Of a stretch of 64,000 nt of DNA, positions 8,782-17,782 are shown piece by piece. Source of the DNA: Cryomorphaceae bacterium 1068. GTDB taxonomy: Bacteria; Bacteroidota; Bacteroidia; Flavobacteriales_D; Cryomorphaceae. The stretch lies in the NCBI GenBank assembly GCA_027214385.1, contig JAPVXR010000002.1, positions 124,001-188,000 of the forward strand. Direction: 5' to 3'. A model generated the notes under the pieces. The model was not told where the DNA came from and searched no databases. It saw only the letters and a program-made list of their open reading frames with translations. A program made the translations under genes and the position numbers. Each line of letters starts with the position of its first letter. The first letter of the stretch is position 1.

Positions 8782-9978
8782 CTAGTTTTTTTTGTTTTCA
8801 ACGATCGAATGAATGACCTCATCGTGATCGCTAAGAAGTTTTTTCCACGTATAATTTTGAGCTATTGCTCGCGAATGATCTCTCAGACTTTCCCATGTTG
8901 CCTTAGAATCAATCAAGGTCGAGATAGCTTCTACCTGCTCCTTCTCAGATTGGGTGCAGAAGAGATCTCTTCCTGAAACCACCTCCAGTCCCTCGGTGCC
9001 AATAGGCGTAGTTACGATGGGAATTCCACGGTACATCGCATTGAGAAGTTTCACTTTGATGCCACTCCCAAAACGCAAAGGAATCACAAAGGCTCTTGCT
9101 TTTTTAAAGTAAGGCTCCAAATCCTCAACAAATCCTGTAAGCTCCACACTTTCAAACCTCTGTGCTCTGTAAATGAGCCTCGGATCAGGATTTTTACCCA
9201 CGATATAAAAGTGGATGTCAGGCTGCTTCTCTAAAACGGATGGATAAATTTCATCCAAGAACCACAAGAGACCATCAATATTCGCTTCCCAGGTTAAAGT
9301 TCCTACAAAAAGCAGGGCTTTTTCTGTTAGGTCAAATTCCAAGTCAGGGCGTTCCAAAAGAAAATCTTCACCAAGATGATAAGTCGGCTTGAGTTTCTTG
9401 CGATCAACTCCTATCCCCGCCAATTCTTCAATATCGTTGGGTGCTGCAAAAATCACAGATGCATTTTTTGCATACATCTTTTCGGCTCTCTTAATTCTAG
9501 AAGCTTCCAAGTTGATGAGCGCTTTTTTGAGTGGATTCTTTTCTATTTCTCCCAATCTTTCCCACATTACAAACTCAGCGTTGTGCTCGTGTAATACCAC
9601 AGGTTTGTCGAATGATTTCGGAACGTATTGTCCCATTTCATAATGATCGATGAAGATCAAATCGCACTTAGGGGCCCATTCTTTTACCTTGGCCTCCAAT
9701 TGCTTGTTGTAGTTTCTGAATACGTTGAGCGAAGGGGCGGTAAAGTAACTTCTGAGTAAATTCAAAGGAGTGCGCTTTCTGTCGAATGGAATGGCAAACA
9801 GATTAACCTCAGGGACTCTATCATGGAATTCGGCAAGATGTTCCTCCTCACCTTCTTTTAATGCACAAACCAGCATTAGCTCGTTGGAGGACCAGTGCTT
9901 GACCAGGTTCCAAGTCTTAATGACCCCTCCACTAACGGGAGGGTAAGGTAGTTGAGTAGTCAGAAACAAAATCTTCAT
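8782..9978 (-). CDS. glycosyltransferase family 4
   Basis: A 398-aa GT-B enzyme. The N-terminal domain begins LFLTTQLPYPPVSGG, and the C-terminal nucleotide-sugar domain has FVGTLTWEANIDGLLWF and PLRFGSGIKVKLLNAMYRG with the GT4 EX7E-like region ending in PIVTTPIGTEGLEV. It should transfer one sugar of the repeat unit from an activated donor on the cytosolic side. It follows the Wzc-like gene by 18 bp and precedes the MBOAT gene by 18 bp in the same minus-strand operon. The sugar and linkage are not deducible. Confidence 0.88.
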   Translation of the reverse strand: MKILFLTTQLPYPPVSGGVIKTWNLVKHWSSNELMLVCALKEGEEEHLAEFHDRVPEVNLFAIPFDRKRTPLNLLRSYFTAPSLNVFRNYNKQLEAKVKEWAPKCDLIFIDHYEMGQYVPKSFDKPVVLHEHNAEFVMWERLGEIEKNPLKKALINLEASRIKRAEKMYAKNASVIFAAPNDIEELAGIGVDRKKLKPTYHLGEDFLLERPDLEFDLTEKALLFVGTLTWEANIDGLLWFLDEIYPSVLEKQPDIHFYIVGKNPDPRLIYRAQRFESVELTGFVEDLEPYFKKARAFVIPLRFGSGIKVKLLNAMYRGIPIVTTPIGTEGLEVVSGRDLFCTQSEKEQVEAISTLIDSKATWESLRDHSRAIAQNYTWKKLLSDHDEVIHSIVENKKN

Positions 9979-9996
9979 CTTCCAAGAAAACGCCGT

Positions 9997-12387
9997 TTAG
10001 ACTTTAGCGAATACAGTTTTGATTCGTTCTTTGAAACTTCGTTTTTTATTCTTTTGATAGGGGTTTCGACGCATGCTCAGTGAAGTTTTTGGGCTGAACG
10101 TCCCGGTAACAACACAATTCAACTCCTTTAAAGAACCTGTTTTATACAGTTCTTTCAAATCCAGCAGGTCTTGAATATCAGTATGACTGCGCTTCGAAAT
10201 AACTATCGGCATATCAGTGGCATTCAGTATGGCCAATGATCTGGCGTCATTTCCGATCGGAGCCGTATCTACGATAATACGATCATAAGACGACCCTAAG
10301 TTGCGCAATAGCTCTGAAAAAGACTGAACCTCGACGTTGTTAAAGATCACTTTTCCCAAGCTTAATACATCAATGTTTCCATTTGACGTGCTCTTTATGG
10401 CACTATCAATCTCGTTGATGTCGAATGAATTTAACTCATCGTGGCCACCTGAAATTCTGAACAATTTGGCGACCGAAGGATGTCTTCGGTTGGCATCAAT
10501 AACAATGACCTTGTATCCTGCTTGAGCGTATTGAACCGCCAGCATACTTGATGTAAATGATTTTCCTTCACCTCTCTTGAAAGAACTGATACCTAAGGTA
10601 GAGGCATCAGGCTTTTTGACTCCGATGTTGTAAATCAGACCATTTACTTGGTTTGCCAGAGTAGAGAGTGGGTAGTCTTCCAATTCTCCCGGCCGACGAA
10701 TATTGGTGTAGTATATTTCTGATAGAAGTGAAGCTTGAGGCAAATGCCTCTTAAGATCCACACCTGAGTCGATTCCGCTGTTAAAAACCCACATCAATAT
10801 TAGAATTCCTACTCCTGTAATTAATCCAAGAAGCACTGCCACTGTTATGGTGAGAGGACCCCAAGGAATAATGGGTTTTGCAGAGGTAAGGTGCGCAGGT
10901 TCGATAATGCGAAAGTCAGATGTTGTAGAGACAAGACTTAACTCCACGTTGGATTTCTTCTCCATTAAAGAAGTGTATAATGTCTCGTTGATTCTAAAAC
11001 GTCTTTCTAATTTTAGCAGCTCACTCTGTTCTTTTGGAAACTCTTTAGAACTCGCGTCAATTTCGCCAATTCGCTTTTCGATATCACCGAGTTTCATAAG
11101 ATTACTCGACTTGAAACCTTCTACGGATCGAAGAATTGTAGCACGTTTTCCTTCAATTGCATTTTTCACTTGCCCGTATGCGGGATTATCCTGAGCTCCT
11201 TGAGCTTCCAGAGATTTTATATCCTGTTGAAGGTCGACAAGCTCTTGCGTCAAACGCAAAAGGAGACCATCTGTAATACCAAATGCTTCTGGCGAAATCA
11301 GAGTAGAGTAGTCATCGTTTGTGCGTAGCGTTTCTTCTAAGTAACTGAAGTACTTGTTTCTCACAACCAATTCGATTTTCTCGTCTTGGAGTTCTGCACT
11401 TTGATTGAGCAGAAGAGCACCTTCTGCGTCGATGCTTGTAATTGAGTTCTCTGACTTGAAGTACTTCAAAGAGTCCTCACTATCTTCAAGAAGGCTAGAT
11501 GTATTTTCAATTTCTTTTTCTAAAAAATCAAGAGCCATACGCAGTGTGCGTGTTTTTAAATCCAAGTGATTGGCGATAAAAGCATCACCCAAGGTAGATA
11601 AGAACTCCAGTTGTCGGGGTGCTGAAACGCCTGATAGCGAAGCCGTGAAGACAGTAGACTCTATATCTTGATCTACTACCTCGAGCGACTTAATCATCTC
11701 AGCGATTTGGGTAGGCAAATCCATCAGTACGAAGCCGAATTCATCTTCGAAGAGTTCATTCTTCAAGGTGATATTTGGATTCATCAAGGTATCTTGAGGA
11801 ATCAATCGGAACTTCATTTGACCTAGTGTTACCCATTCTCCAAACTGAAACTCACCTTCATAGTAATATTCTCCTGAGCCTTCCAAATACTCACCTTCTC
11901 CCTCAATAGTGTATTTATTAAAATCCGTAAAGTTTACATAAAACGGAGCTTCGTAAGGGGTTTCAAATCGCTCAAAACTCATGTAGGTAGAGTCCAACTC
12001 GAGTTTGAAGGGAGAAGAGTCATAAACCTCTCTGTTGAGAAGGCCGGATTTGATATACTTCACCATCCCCGTTTTCTGCAACGCTTCAGATACCAGTGGA
12101 TAACTGGCAAAAACTATTCTTTGGTTGTTGAAGTAATAGGCTTCTGCCTTTCTGAACACAGGCTCACCTGTTACCAAGATGCTCGGATCGTCCTGACCTT
12201 TTGGTTCTTCTGTCAGAACGGTTGTCTTAGCTGTATAGTAAGGAGGGAATGAAATTTGAAACAGTACACCAATTGCAAGCCAGAAAACGAGTGACACTGT
12301 GATAATTGGCCACCCTCTTTTGAAACGGTTTACTACGCCTCTAAAGTCGACCTCTTCTTTTCGAATAATTTCTTGTTCGTCGATCAT
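9997..12387 (-). CDS. Wzc-like chain-length regulator with BY-kinase domain
   Basis: A 796-aa inner-membrane protein: N-terminal Wzz domain with a first membrane helix (about 30-50), a long periplasmic coiled-coil region (about 260-500), a second helix (about 520-545), then a cytosolic P-loop kinase domain. Walker A is SSFKRGEGKSF (about 617-627), Walker A' is VIVIDANRRHPSV, Walker B is RIIVDTAPIG. It controls polymer length and export together with Wza. The C-terminal tail is Lys/Arg-rich and lacks the tyrosine cluster that BY-kinases normally autophosphorylate; only a single Tyr (RRNPYQK) is present. Its ATG overlaps the wza stop codon by one base. Confidence 0.9.
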   Translation of the reverse strand: MIDEQEIIRKEEVDFRGVVNRFKRGWPIITVSLVFWLAIGVLFQISFPPYYTAKTTVLTEEPKGQDDPSILVTGEPVFRKAEAYYFNNQRIVFASYPLVSEALQKTGMVKYIKSGLLNREVYDSSPFKLELDSTYMSFERFETPYEAPFYVNFTDFNKYTIEGEGEYLEGSGEYYYEGEFQFGEWVTLGQMKFRLIPQDTLMNPNITLKNELFEDEFGFVLMDLPTQIAEMIKSLEVVDQDIESTVFTASLSGVSAPRQLEFLSTLGDAFIANHLDLKTRTLRMALDFLEKEIENTSSLLEDSEDSLKYFKSENSITSIDAEGALLLNQSAELQDEKIELVVRNKYFSYLEETLRTNDDYSTLISPEAFGITDGLLLRLTQELVDLQQDIKSLEAQGAQDNPAYGQVKNAIEGKRATILRSVEGFKSSNLMKLGDIEKRIGEIDASSKEFPKEQSELLKLERRFRINETLYTSLMEKKSNVELSLVSTTSDFRIIEPAHLTSAKPIIPWGPLTITVAVLLGLITGVGILILMWVFNSGIDSGVDLKRHLPQASLLSEIYYTNIRRPGELEDYPLSTLANQVNGLIYNIGVKKPDASTLGISSFKRGEGKSFTSSMLAVQYAQAGYKVIVIDANRRHPSVAKLFRISGGHDELNSFDINEIDSAIKSTSNGNIDVLSLGKVIFNNVEVQSFSELLRNLGSSYDRIIVDTAPIGNDARSLAILNATDMPIVISKRSHTDIQDLLDLKELYKTGSLKELNCVVTGTFSPKTSLSMRRNPYQKNKKRSFKERIKTVFAKV

Positions 12388-13178
12388 TAGTTATCTGTAA
12401 TTAATAAGTAAAGGGTAAGTACGCTAACTGTAGCAGAAATAGCGTTGAATAAGTTCTGCACATCTCTGGTCGCATATTTCTTGCGCTTCTGAGGCTTCAC
12501 CATCAGGATGTCATTCGGCTTTAAATAGAATTTATCTGAAGCCAAGATATTTTGGTCGGTTAGGTCAACTGAATAAAGGTGGTTCTTACCATCACGAGAT
12601 CGGATTACTTTTACGGTTTCCCTGCTGGCAAAGTCCGTTGCATCACCCGCCAGACCCATAGCTTCAAAGATGTTGAGCCTGTGGTTATAGACGGGGTAGC
12701 GCCCGGGCCTATTGACCTCACCCAATACAGTGACAAAATAATTGAGCATGAAAACTTTGATTGAAGGGTCAGAGAATACAGCAGAGGCACCCTCTTTTAC
12801 GGCGGTTTCTGCTTCAAGCATCGTCATTCCGCCTACGTTGATCAGTCCAACCAAGGGAAGATCAATCTGACCATTCTCATCAATGGTAAAACCGGCCAAA
12901 ACGGGTAGGCTCTGTACAATCCTTGTATCGTCCATATAGAATTGGTCAATTTGACCGAATGACTTGGACAAGACTGGGTGATCAGATCTGACATACAAGA
13001 TATCACCTGTTTGAAGCTTGTAGTCTACAGGTTCGCTTGCAAAAGTGGTGTCAGCCAAATAATTATACGGCTTATTCTCGGAATAATCCTGTACGTAGAC
13101 AATACGCTTGTTTGAGATACAAGAGGCGAGGAAAAAACCAATAAATACTATTGGTAGAAATCTTCTTAACTTCTTCAT
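12387..13178 (-). CDS. polysaccharide export outer-membrane lipoprotein (Wza-like)
   Basis: A 263-aa lipoprotein; the signal peptide ends in a lipobox at FFLASC (Cys about 20). The Poly_export domain starts around YKLQTGDILYVRSDHPV and is followed by an SLBB-like part, FVTVLGEVNRPGRYPVYNHR. A hydrophobic helix near the C-terminus (ATVSVLTLYLLI) may form the outer-membrane portal as in Wza. It is the first gene of the operon wza-wzc-GT4-MBOAT-SGNH, and supplies the outer-membrane channel for the glycan. A candidate promoter lies about 200 bp upstream. Confidence 0.88.
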   Translation of the reverse strand: MKKLRRFLPIVFIGFFLASCISNKRIVYVQDYSENKPYNYLADTTFASEPVDYKLQTGDILYVRSDHPVLSKSFGQIDQFYMDDTRIVQSLPVLAGFTIDENGQIDLPLVGLINVGGMTMLEAETAVKEGASAVFSDPSIKVFMLNYFVTVLGEVNRPGRYPVYNHRLNIFEAMGLAGDATDFASRETVKVIRSRDGKNHLYSVDLTDQNILASDKFYLKPNDILMVKPQKRKKYATRDVQNLFNAISATVSVLTLYLLITDN

Positions 13179-13372
13179 TTAAGGGGATATTGTTACTTCT
13201 TGCGAATGTTTTTTTATAAAAAATCAGATAGGAAATTCCAGCTTAGCTGAGCAGAGTTAGTCTTTCCTGTACGATTGTTTATCCCCATTTATTCGAAATG
13301 AAAGCAACATATGTTTCATTATGGGTAAAAAACTTCGAGTTAGCATATTAGAGCGATTGACGATTGGTAAGG

Positions 13373-13398
13373 CAAATGTAAAAGGATTTCCTTATCAA
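13373..13398 (-). promoter_or_regulatory. candidate promoter of the wza operon
   Basis: On the minus strand TACATTTG (13380-13373) matches the Bacteroidota -7 element TAnnTTTG. A TTG at 13398-13396 lies 15 bp before it, a little short of the usual 17-23 bp. It would give a leader of about 190 nt before the wza ATG. Confidence 0.4.
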
Positions 13399-13489
13399 CC
13401 ATTTTGATCAATCGTAACTTTTATTGCATTTCTTTGGTTTTATGATTGGATGATTTAAAGGTGTTTAATGCATCATCCGATTTACTGAA

Positions 13490-13497
13490 TATATTTG
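13490..13497 (+). promoter_or_regulatory. -7 element (TAnnTTTG) before the SLC13 permease gene
   Basis: TATATTTG matches the Bacteroidota -7 consensus, 24 bp before the ATG at 13522. No good -33 TTTG is seen at the right distance (a TTTAA lies there instead). Confidence 0.5.
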
Positions 13498-13521
13498 CCT
13501 CTCGTCACCCGCTAACAGAAC

Positions 13522-15291
13522 ATGGAATTTTCTGCTCAAGCTTTAGTTGTAGCTTTCTCAATCTTGTTCTTGATCATAGTGCTATACCGTGAGCTCATCA
13601 GGCCAGGTATCGCGTTCATGATCGTGACGGTTGTGCTATTGTTGTTTGGTGTAATTTCTCCAAAAGAGGCATTAAGCGGATTTGCAAATGAGCAGCTGGC
13701 CGTAATAGTTATGCTCATGGTTGTGAGCAATACCATGCGCAAAACCAATCTTCTGGATAGAGCTTTTCAGAGTTTCTTCAAACCTACCGACGGGAGAGGG
13801 CTATTTATGACCAAAATGACAGGAAGCGTTGGTGTGGCTTCGGCTTTGCTCAACAATACTCCACTTGTGGCCATGATGATGCCCTATGTGTATTCTTGGT
13901 CTGAACAGAAAAAATTAGCCGCATCTCAATTTTTGATACCGCTCTCTTATGCTTCCATTCTCGGGGGCTGTGTAACACTTATTGGTACCTCCACAAACCT
14001 TATTGTAAACGGATTAGCGATCGAGTATGGGGAGCAGAGTTTAGGAATTTTCGACTTTGCTATTCTCGGTATCCCTGCATTGTTCATCGGGGGATTTTAT
14101 CTATTTGCTTTTTCTAAAGCACTGCTTCCGAATAATCGCTCTGCTACTGAAGAATCTGCTGCGCGAGAGTACTTTGTTGAAACTCATGTACAACCGGGAA
14201 GTAAATTGATTGGGAAGTCGATACAAGGTGCTTCTTTGAGAAGTTTGAAGGGTCTTTTCCTTGTGGAGATACGACGAAAGAAAAAGGATATTACGCCCGT
14301 GCCTCCTGATATGATTTTAGAAAAAGGAGACAAACTATTCTTTGCCGGAGACCCGGCGGGAGTAGCCGAACTGACTTCCCCTTCTTTAGGTCTTTCCTTA
14401 CCTCAGGAATGTCAACTTCCAAAGGAGAGTCAATCACGGGTGATCGAACTCGTAATTGCTCCTCAATCCAATTTAATCGGAGAAATTGTTAAAAATACCG
14501 ACTTCCGCAATCGTTACAATGGGGCCATAATGGGCATCCACAGAGGTGAAGAGAGGTTGAAAGGAAAAATCGGTGATGTAGAGCTTCGAGGAGGGGATGT
14601 TCTCTTAGTTCTCTCTGGAAATGGCTTCATTAAAAGGGTAGAAGCCAGCCAAAATTTCTATATCCTATCTCAAGTTAAGGAAGTACATAACCTCTCTTGG
14701 TGGAAAACGCTGGTGATTATCGGGGGTTTATTATTGGCCATTCTTTTGGCTGCCACCAATGTGGTTCCTCTGTTCATTTCTCTGGTAGCGCTTATTACCG
14801 TTTGCATTTTGCTAAATCTTATCAAGACCAGGGAAATAAAGGAGAATGCAGACATGAATCTTATTGTCATTATTGCGCTCGGATTAGCCTTGGGAAAAGG
14901 AATGATCAATAGTGGATTAGCAGACCTTTTGGCCAATAGTGGACTGAATCTATTGAAACCTTTTGGCGGATATGGGCTCATTGCAGGAATTTTTGTCGTA
15001 ACCAACTTGCTCTCGGCATTCATGACAAGTAAAGCGGCGGTGGCCATCGTTTTACCTGTGGCTTTAACCATTGCTCATGATATGGGAATGCCCATTGAGC
15101 CATTTATTCTGGTGGTAGCTTTTGGTGGAGCGGCCAACTTTATTACTCCTATTGGTTACCAAACCAATTTGATGGTTTACACTCCCGGAGGATATACTTT
15201 CAACGATTATTTCAGATTTGGCTTGCCTCTTACCATTATTTGCCTTTTAATTTGCACCCTCGTATTAAATAGCTATTACAACCTCAACTAA
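13522..15291 (+). CDS. SLC13/DASS-family permease with two RCK_C (TrkA-C) domains, possible sulfate transporter
   Basis: 589 aa. Two transmembrane halves carry the repeated DASS signatures GGCVTLIGTSTNLIVNGL (about 156-173) and GGAANFITPIGYQTNLMV (about 535-552). Between them, about residues 210-375, lie two soluble RCK_C-like domains (PGSKLIGKSIQGASLRSLKG and APQSNLIGEIVKNTDFRNRY). This layout is that of the SAC1/SLT-type permeases, several of which move sulfate, although other anions are possible. It is 6 bp from cysQ, which supports a sulfur role. The SAC1 resemblance is from domain order only; substrate is inference. Confidence 0.8.
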   Translation: MEFSAQALVVAFSILFLIIVLYRELIRPGIAFMIVTVVLLLFGVISPKEALSGFANEQLAVIVMLMVVSNTMRKTNLLDRAFQSFFKPTDGRGLFMTKMTGSVGVASALLNNTPLVAMMMPYVYSWSEQKKLAASQFLIPLSYASILGGCVTLIGTSTNLIVNGLAIEYGEQSLGIFDFAILGIPALFIGGFYLFAFSKALLPNNRSATEESAAREYFVETHVQPGSKLIGKSIQGASLRSLKGLFLVEIRRKKKDITPVPPDMILEKGDKLFFAGDPAGVAELTSPSLGLSLPQECQLPKESQSRVIELVIAPQSNLIGEIVKNTDFRNRYNGAIMGIHRGEERLKGKIGDVELRGGDVLLVLSGNGFIKRVEASQNFYILSQVKEVHNLSWWKTLVIIGGLLLAILLAATNVVPLFISLVALITVCILLNLIKTREIKENADMNLIVIIALGLALGKGMINSGLADLLANSGLNLLKPFGGYGLIAGIFVVTNLLSAFMTSKAAVAIVLPVALTIAHDMGMPIEPFILVVAFGGAANFITPIGYQTNLMVYTPGGYTFNDYFRFGLPLTIICLLICTLVLNSYYNLN

Positions 15292-15297
15292 AACAAA

Positions 15298-16083
15298 ATG
15301 AAAGATTTAATCTCTACCGCAATTGAAGCAGCCTACTTAGGTGGCCTCGAAATTCTAGATGTTTACGATAGTGATTTTGCCGTAGAAACCAAAAACGATA
15401 AGTCGCCGTTAACGCTAGCTGATAAGAGAGCTCACTTGAAGATTGTAGAAATTCTAGGAGAGGATTTACCTGTTTTGAGTGAAGAAGGGAAGTCTATTGA
15501 ATTCAGTGAGCGGGCGGATTGGGATCGTTTTTGGATGGTAGATCCGCTCGATGGAACCAAAGAGTTCGTCAAGAGAAACGGAGAGTTTACCGTAAACATC
15601 GCTTTGATTGAAGACGGAAAGTCTGTAGGAGGAGTCATTTACGTTCCGGTGAAAAAGGACCTCTATTTTGGAGCAGTTGGGATGGGTTCTTACAAGATCT
15701 CAAATTACGATGGTAATGCTTATCAATGGTATGAACTCGTAGGCAAAGCTGAATCTTTGCCAGCTTCAAATGATTCCACTCCGTACAGAGCTGTGGGAAG
15801 TAGATCGCATATGTCTCCTGAAACGGAAGAGTTCTTTGAGGAACTCAAAAAAGAGCACGGCGAAATAGAGATTGTTTCCATGGGAAGTTCGCTTAAAATT
15901 TGCCTTGTGGCAGAGGGATCAGCTAACGTCTACCCAAGATTCGCTCCTACTATGGAATGGGATACGGCCGCGGGTCATGCTATTGCCAAAGGTGCTGGAA
16001 AGAACATTATGGACCACACCACACAGCAAGAGATGAGGTACAATAAAGAGAATCTGCTAAATAATTGGTTCATTGTAAACTAA
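15298..16083 (+). CDS. cysQ: 3'(2'),5'-bisphosphate nucleotidase CysQ
   Basis: A 261-aa Mg-dependent, Li-sensitive phosphatase of the inositol-monophosphatase fold. It hydrolyses 3'-phosphoadenosine-5'-phosphate (PAP) to AMP. Metal-site motifs are SPLTLADKRAH (about 37-47), LSEEGK, WMVDPLDGTKEFVKRNGEF (about 79-97) and MEWDTAAGHAIA (about 223-234). PAP is the product of every sulfotransferase reaction and inhibits those enzymes, so its place within 10 kb of four sulfotransferases makes sense. It forms a two-gene operon with the permease, ended by a strong terminator. Confidence 0.93.
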   Translation: MKDLISTAIEAAYLGGLEILDVYDSDFAVETKNDKSPLTLADKRAHLKIVEILGEDLPVLSEEGKSIEFSERADWDRFWMVDPLDGTKEFVKRNGEFTVNIALIEDGKSVGGVIYVPVKKDLYFGAVGMGSYKISNYDGNAYQWYELVGKAESLPASNDSTPYRAVGSRSHMSPETEEFFEELKKEHGEIEIVSMGSSLKICLVAEGSANVYPRFAPTMEWDTAAGHAIAKGAGKNIMDHTTQQEMRYNKENLLNNWFIVN

Positions 16084-16110
16084 GACGAAGATTAATGGAA
16101 TTTCAAAACG

Positions 16111-16138
16111 AAAAGTCCCGCCTAAGCGGGACTTTTTT
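16111..16138 (+). terminator. Rho-independent terminator after cysQ
   Basis: The 11-bp stem AAAAGTCCCGC/GCGGGACTTTT has a CTAA loop and is followed by a T-run. It lies 27 bp after the cysQ stop. The A-run on the other side means it could also serve the converging S41 gene. Confidence 0.9.
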
Positions 16139-16162
16139 ATGCTTTTAAGTCTTGTCAGTGCT

Positions 16163-17782
16163 CTATAAAGATGCCGTATCTGAAATGGAAATCAGAGCTT
16201 CCCTAATCACCTTATCGTCATCATTCATAATGGCGTAAAAGCCATCGTTGCCCCAAATGTTTCTGGCGATGTAAGCTTTTATGCGAAGTTCCAAGACTTC
16301 TTTTGAAAGTTTGATACCGCCTGTGTCGGGAGTAACCCCCTTCTCTTCAGCATAACCCACAAAACTGTCAAATAGGTTTGTGTCCACATTAAAGTCGCGT
16401 TCAAACTCTTTGTAACCTTCAAAACTTTCAAGGTCTGTTCGATGAGCGTCGGCATAGTCGAAGCCGAATTGGTTCAGAATGCCTCGGTAGCTTACTATGC
16501 TTAAGTATTCAGACGCTCCCACGGTATCAAGTCCAACGAAAATGTCGGGCATGATCCCACCACCTCCGTAAACGATGCGTCCGCCAGGGGTCACGTACTG
16601 GAGCGAATCAGGAAAATGGATGCTGTCTGCAGAAACGAGTTCACCTGTTTCAAATCGATTTTCGTAATCGGCTTCGTAGTCGATATCTTCACCGTATGGT
16701 TTCTGGATACTTCGGCCTGAAGGTGTGTAGTAACGAGCTACAGTAAGCCGTAATGCTGAATTATCAGGTAGGCTCATGTGTTCTTGAACGAGTCCTTTTC
16801 CAAAGGATCGACGACCAACTATCACTCCTCTATCATTGTCCTGAATGGCCCCAGCTAATATCTCAGATGCTGAGGCTGATCCTTGGTCAATTAAGATAGC
16901 CAAAGGAATATCCGAGTATTCCCCTCTCTTGGATGCGAAATATGATTTTTTAGGACTGGACTTTCCTTCGGTGTAGACAATGAGTTGCCCTTTTTGCAGA
17001 AATTCTTCTGCGATTTGCACTGCAGCAGTCAAGTATCCACCGCCATTCCCTCTCAGATCTATCACCAATTCGCTCATACCCTCATCCATAAGTTGTTGGG
17101 CACTTTGGGCAAATTCATCATAAGTGGTCCGTGCAAATCTGCTGATTTTAATGTAGCCAATCGAATTGTCAATAATTTGAGAAGTGGCTATGCTATTGAT
17201 AGGAATAGTACCTCTGATGATTTCATAAGGAATAAGCTTGCGATTTCGTAGAACATCGACCTTCACCAAAGTTCCACCCTCACCTTTGAGTCGGGAAATC
17301 ACGTCATCATTCTTAATTCCTACACCCGCGATGTTTTCATCATCGACATTAATGATCTTGTCTCCGGCTTGAATACCTAGCTCTTGGCTGGGTCCGCCAT
17401 CAAGCGCGGCGACTACTCTTACAGTGTCGTTTTGAATCAAGAACTCTACACCTATTCCCTCAAAATTTCCTTCCAGCGGTTCTGTGTATGCGGCCATCTC
17501 TTCAGCGCTGATGTAGTATGAGTGTGGGTCCAGATCTTCCAAAATGGAGGAAATCGCTTTTTCGATCATCTGATTCTTCGCTACCGTATCGACATACTCA
17601 CGGTCAATGTAGCTGATGATCTGAGTGATCTTGTCAGCGTTGGACGAGCTGCGTGTAGGCAAGAAACTCCTCGAGCCATCATCTGAGAAAAAGGTGCCCA
17701 GATAAATACCGAATACGAGCATAAAGGCCAGCATTAGCGGATAGTAGATAATCAGTTTATTTCTGTTCGAATTTTGATTCAT
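16163..17782 (-). CDS. S41 family carboxyl-terminal processing peptidase (CtpA-like)
   Basis: 539 aa with an N-terminal membrane anchor (about 10-30), a PDZ domain (about 95-175, EGIGVEFL to INVDDENIAGVG), and an S41 serine-lysine protease domain. The catalytic Ser is in GSASASEILAG and the Lys in SFGKGLVQEH; SGRSIQKPYGED follows. The protein would act in the periplasm, trimming C-termini of exported proteins. Its start overlaps the stop of the dCMP deaminase gene by 4 nt. A second S41 protein is encoded at 36912, so their roles are likely split. Confidence 0.92.
   Translation of the reverse strand: MNQNSNRNKLIIYYPLMLAFMLVFGIYLGTFFSDDGSRSFLPTRSSSNADKITQIISYIDREYVDTVAKNQMIEKAISSILEDLDPHSYYISAEEMAAYTEPLEGNFEGIGVEFLIQNDTVRVVAALDGGPSQELGIQAGDKIINVDDENIAGVGIKNDDVISRLKGEGGTLVKVDVLRNRKLIPYEIIRGTIPINSIATSQIIDNSIGYIKISRFARTTYDEFAQSAQQLMDEGMSELVIDLRGNGGGYLTAAVQIAEEFLQKGQLIVYTEGKSSPKKSYFASKRGEYSDIPLAILIDQGSASASEILAGAIQDNDRGVIVGRRSFGKGLVQEHMSLPDNSALRLTVARYYTPSGRSIQKPYGEDIDYEADYENRFETGELVSADSIHFPDSLQYVTPGGRIVYGGGGIMPDIFVGLDTVGASEYLSIVSYRGILNQFGFDYADAHRTDLESFEGYKEFERDFNVDTNLFDSFVGYAEEKGVTPDTGGIKLSKEVLELRIKAYIARNIWGNDGFYAIMNDDDKVIREALISISDTASL

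Larger units (their letters stand above)
13179..13521. other. intergenic region between divergent wza and SLC13 operons
   Basis: 343 bp without a gene, A/T-rich. It holds one TAnnTTTG element for each direction (listed separately) and an 8-bp palindrome TTGATCAA at about 13404-13411. The wza transcript would have a leader near 190 nt; I see no recognisable riboswitch in it. Confidence 0.6.
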
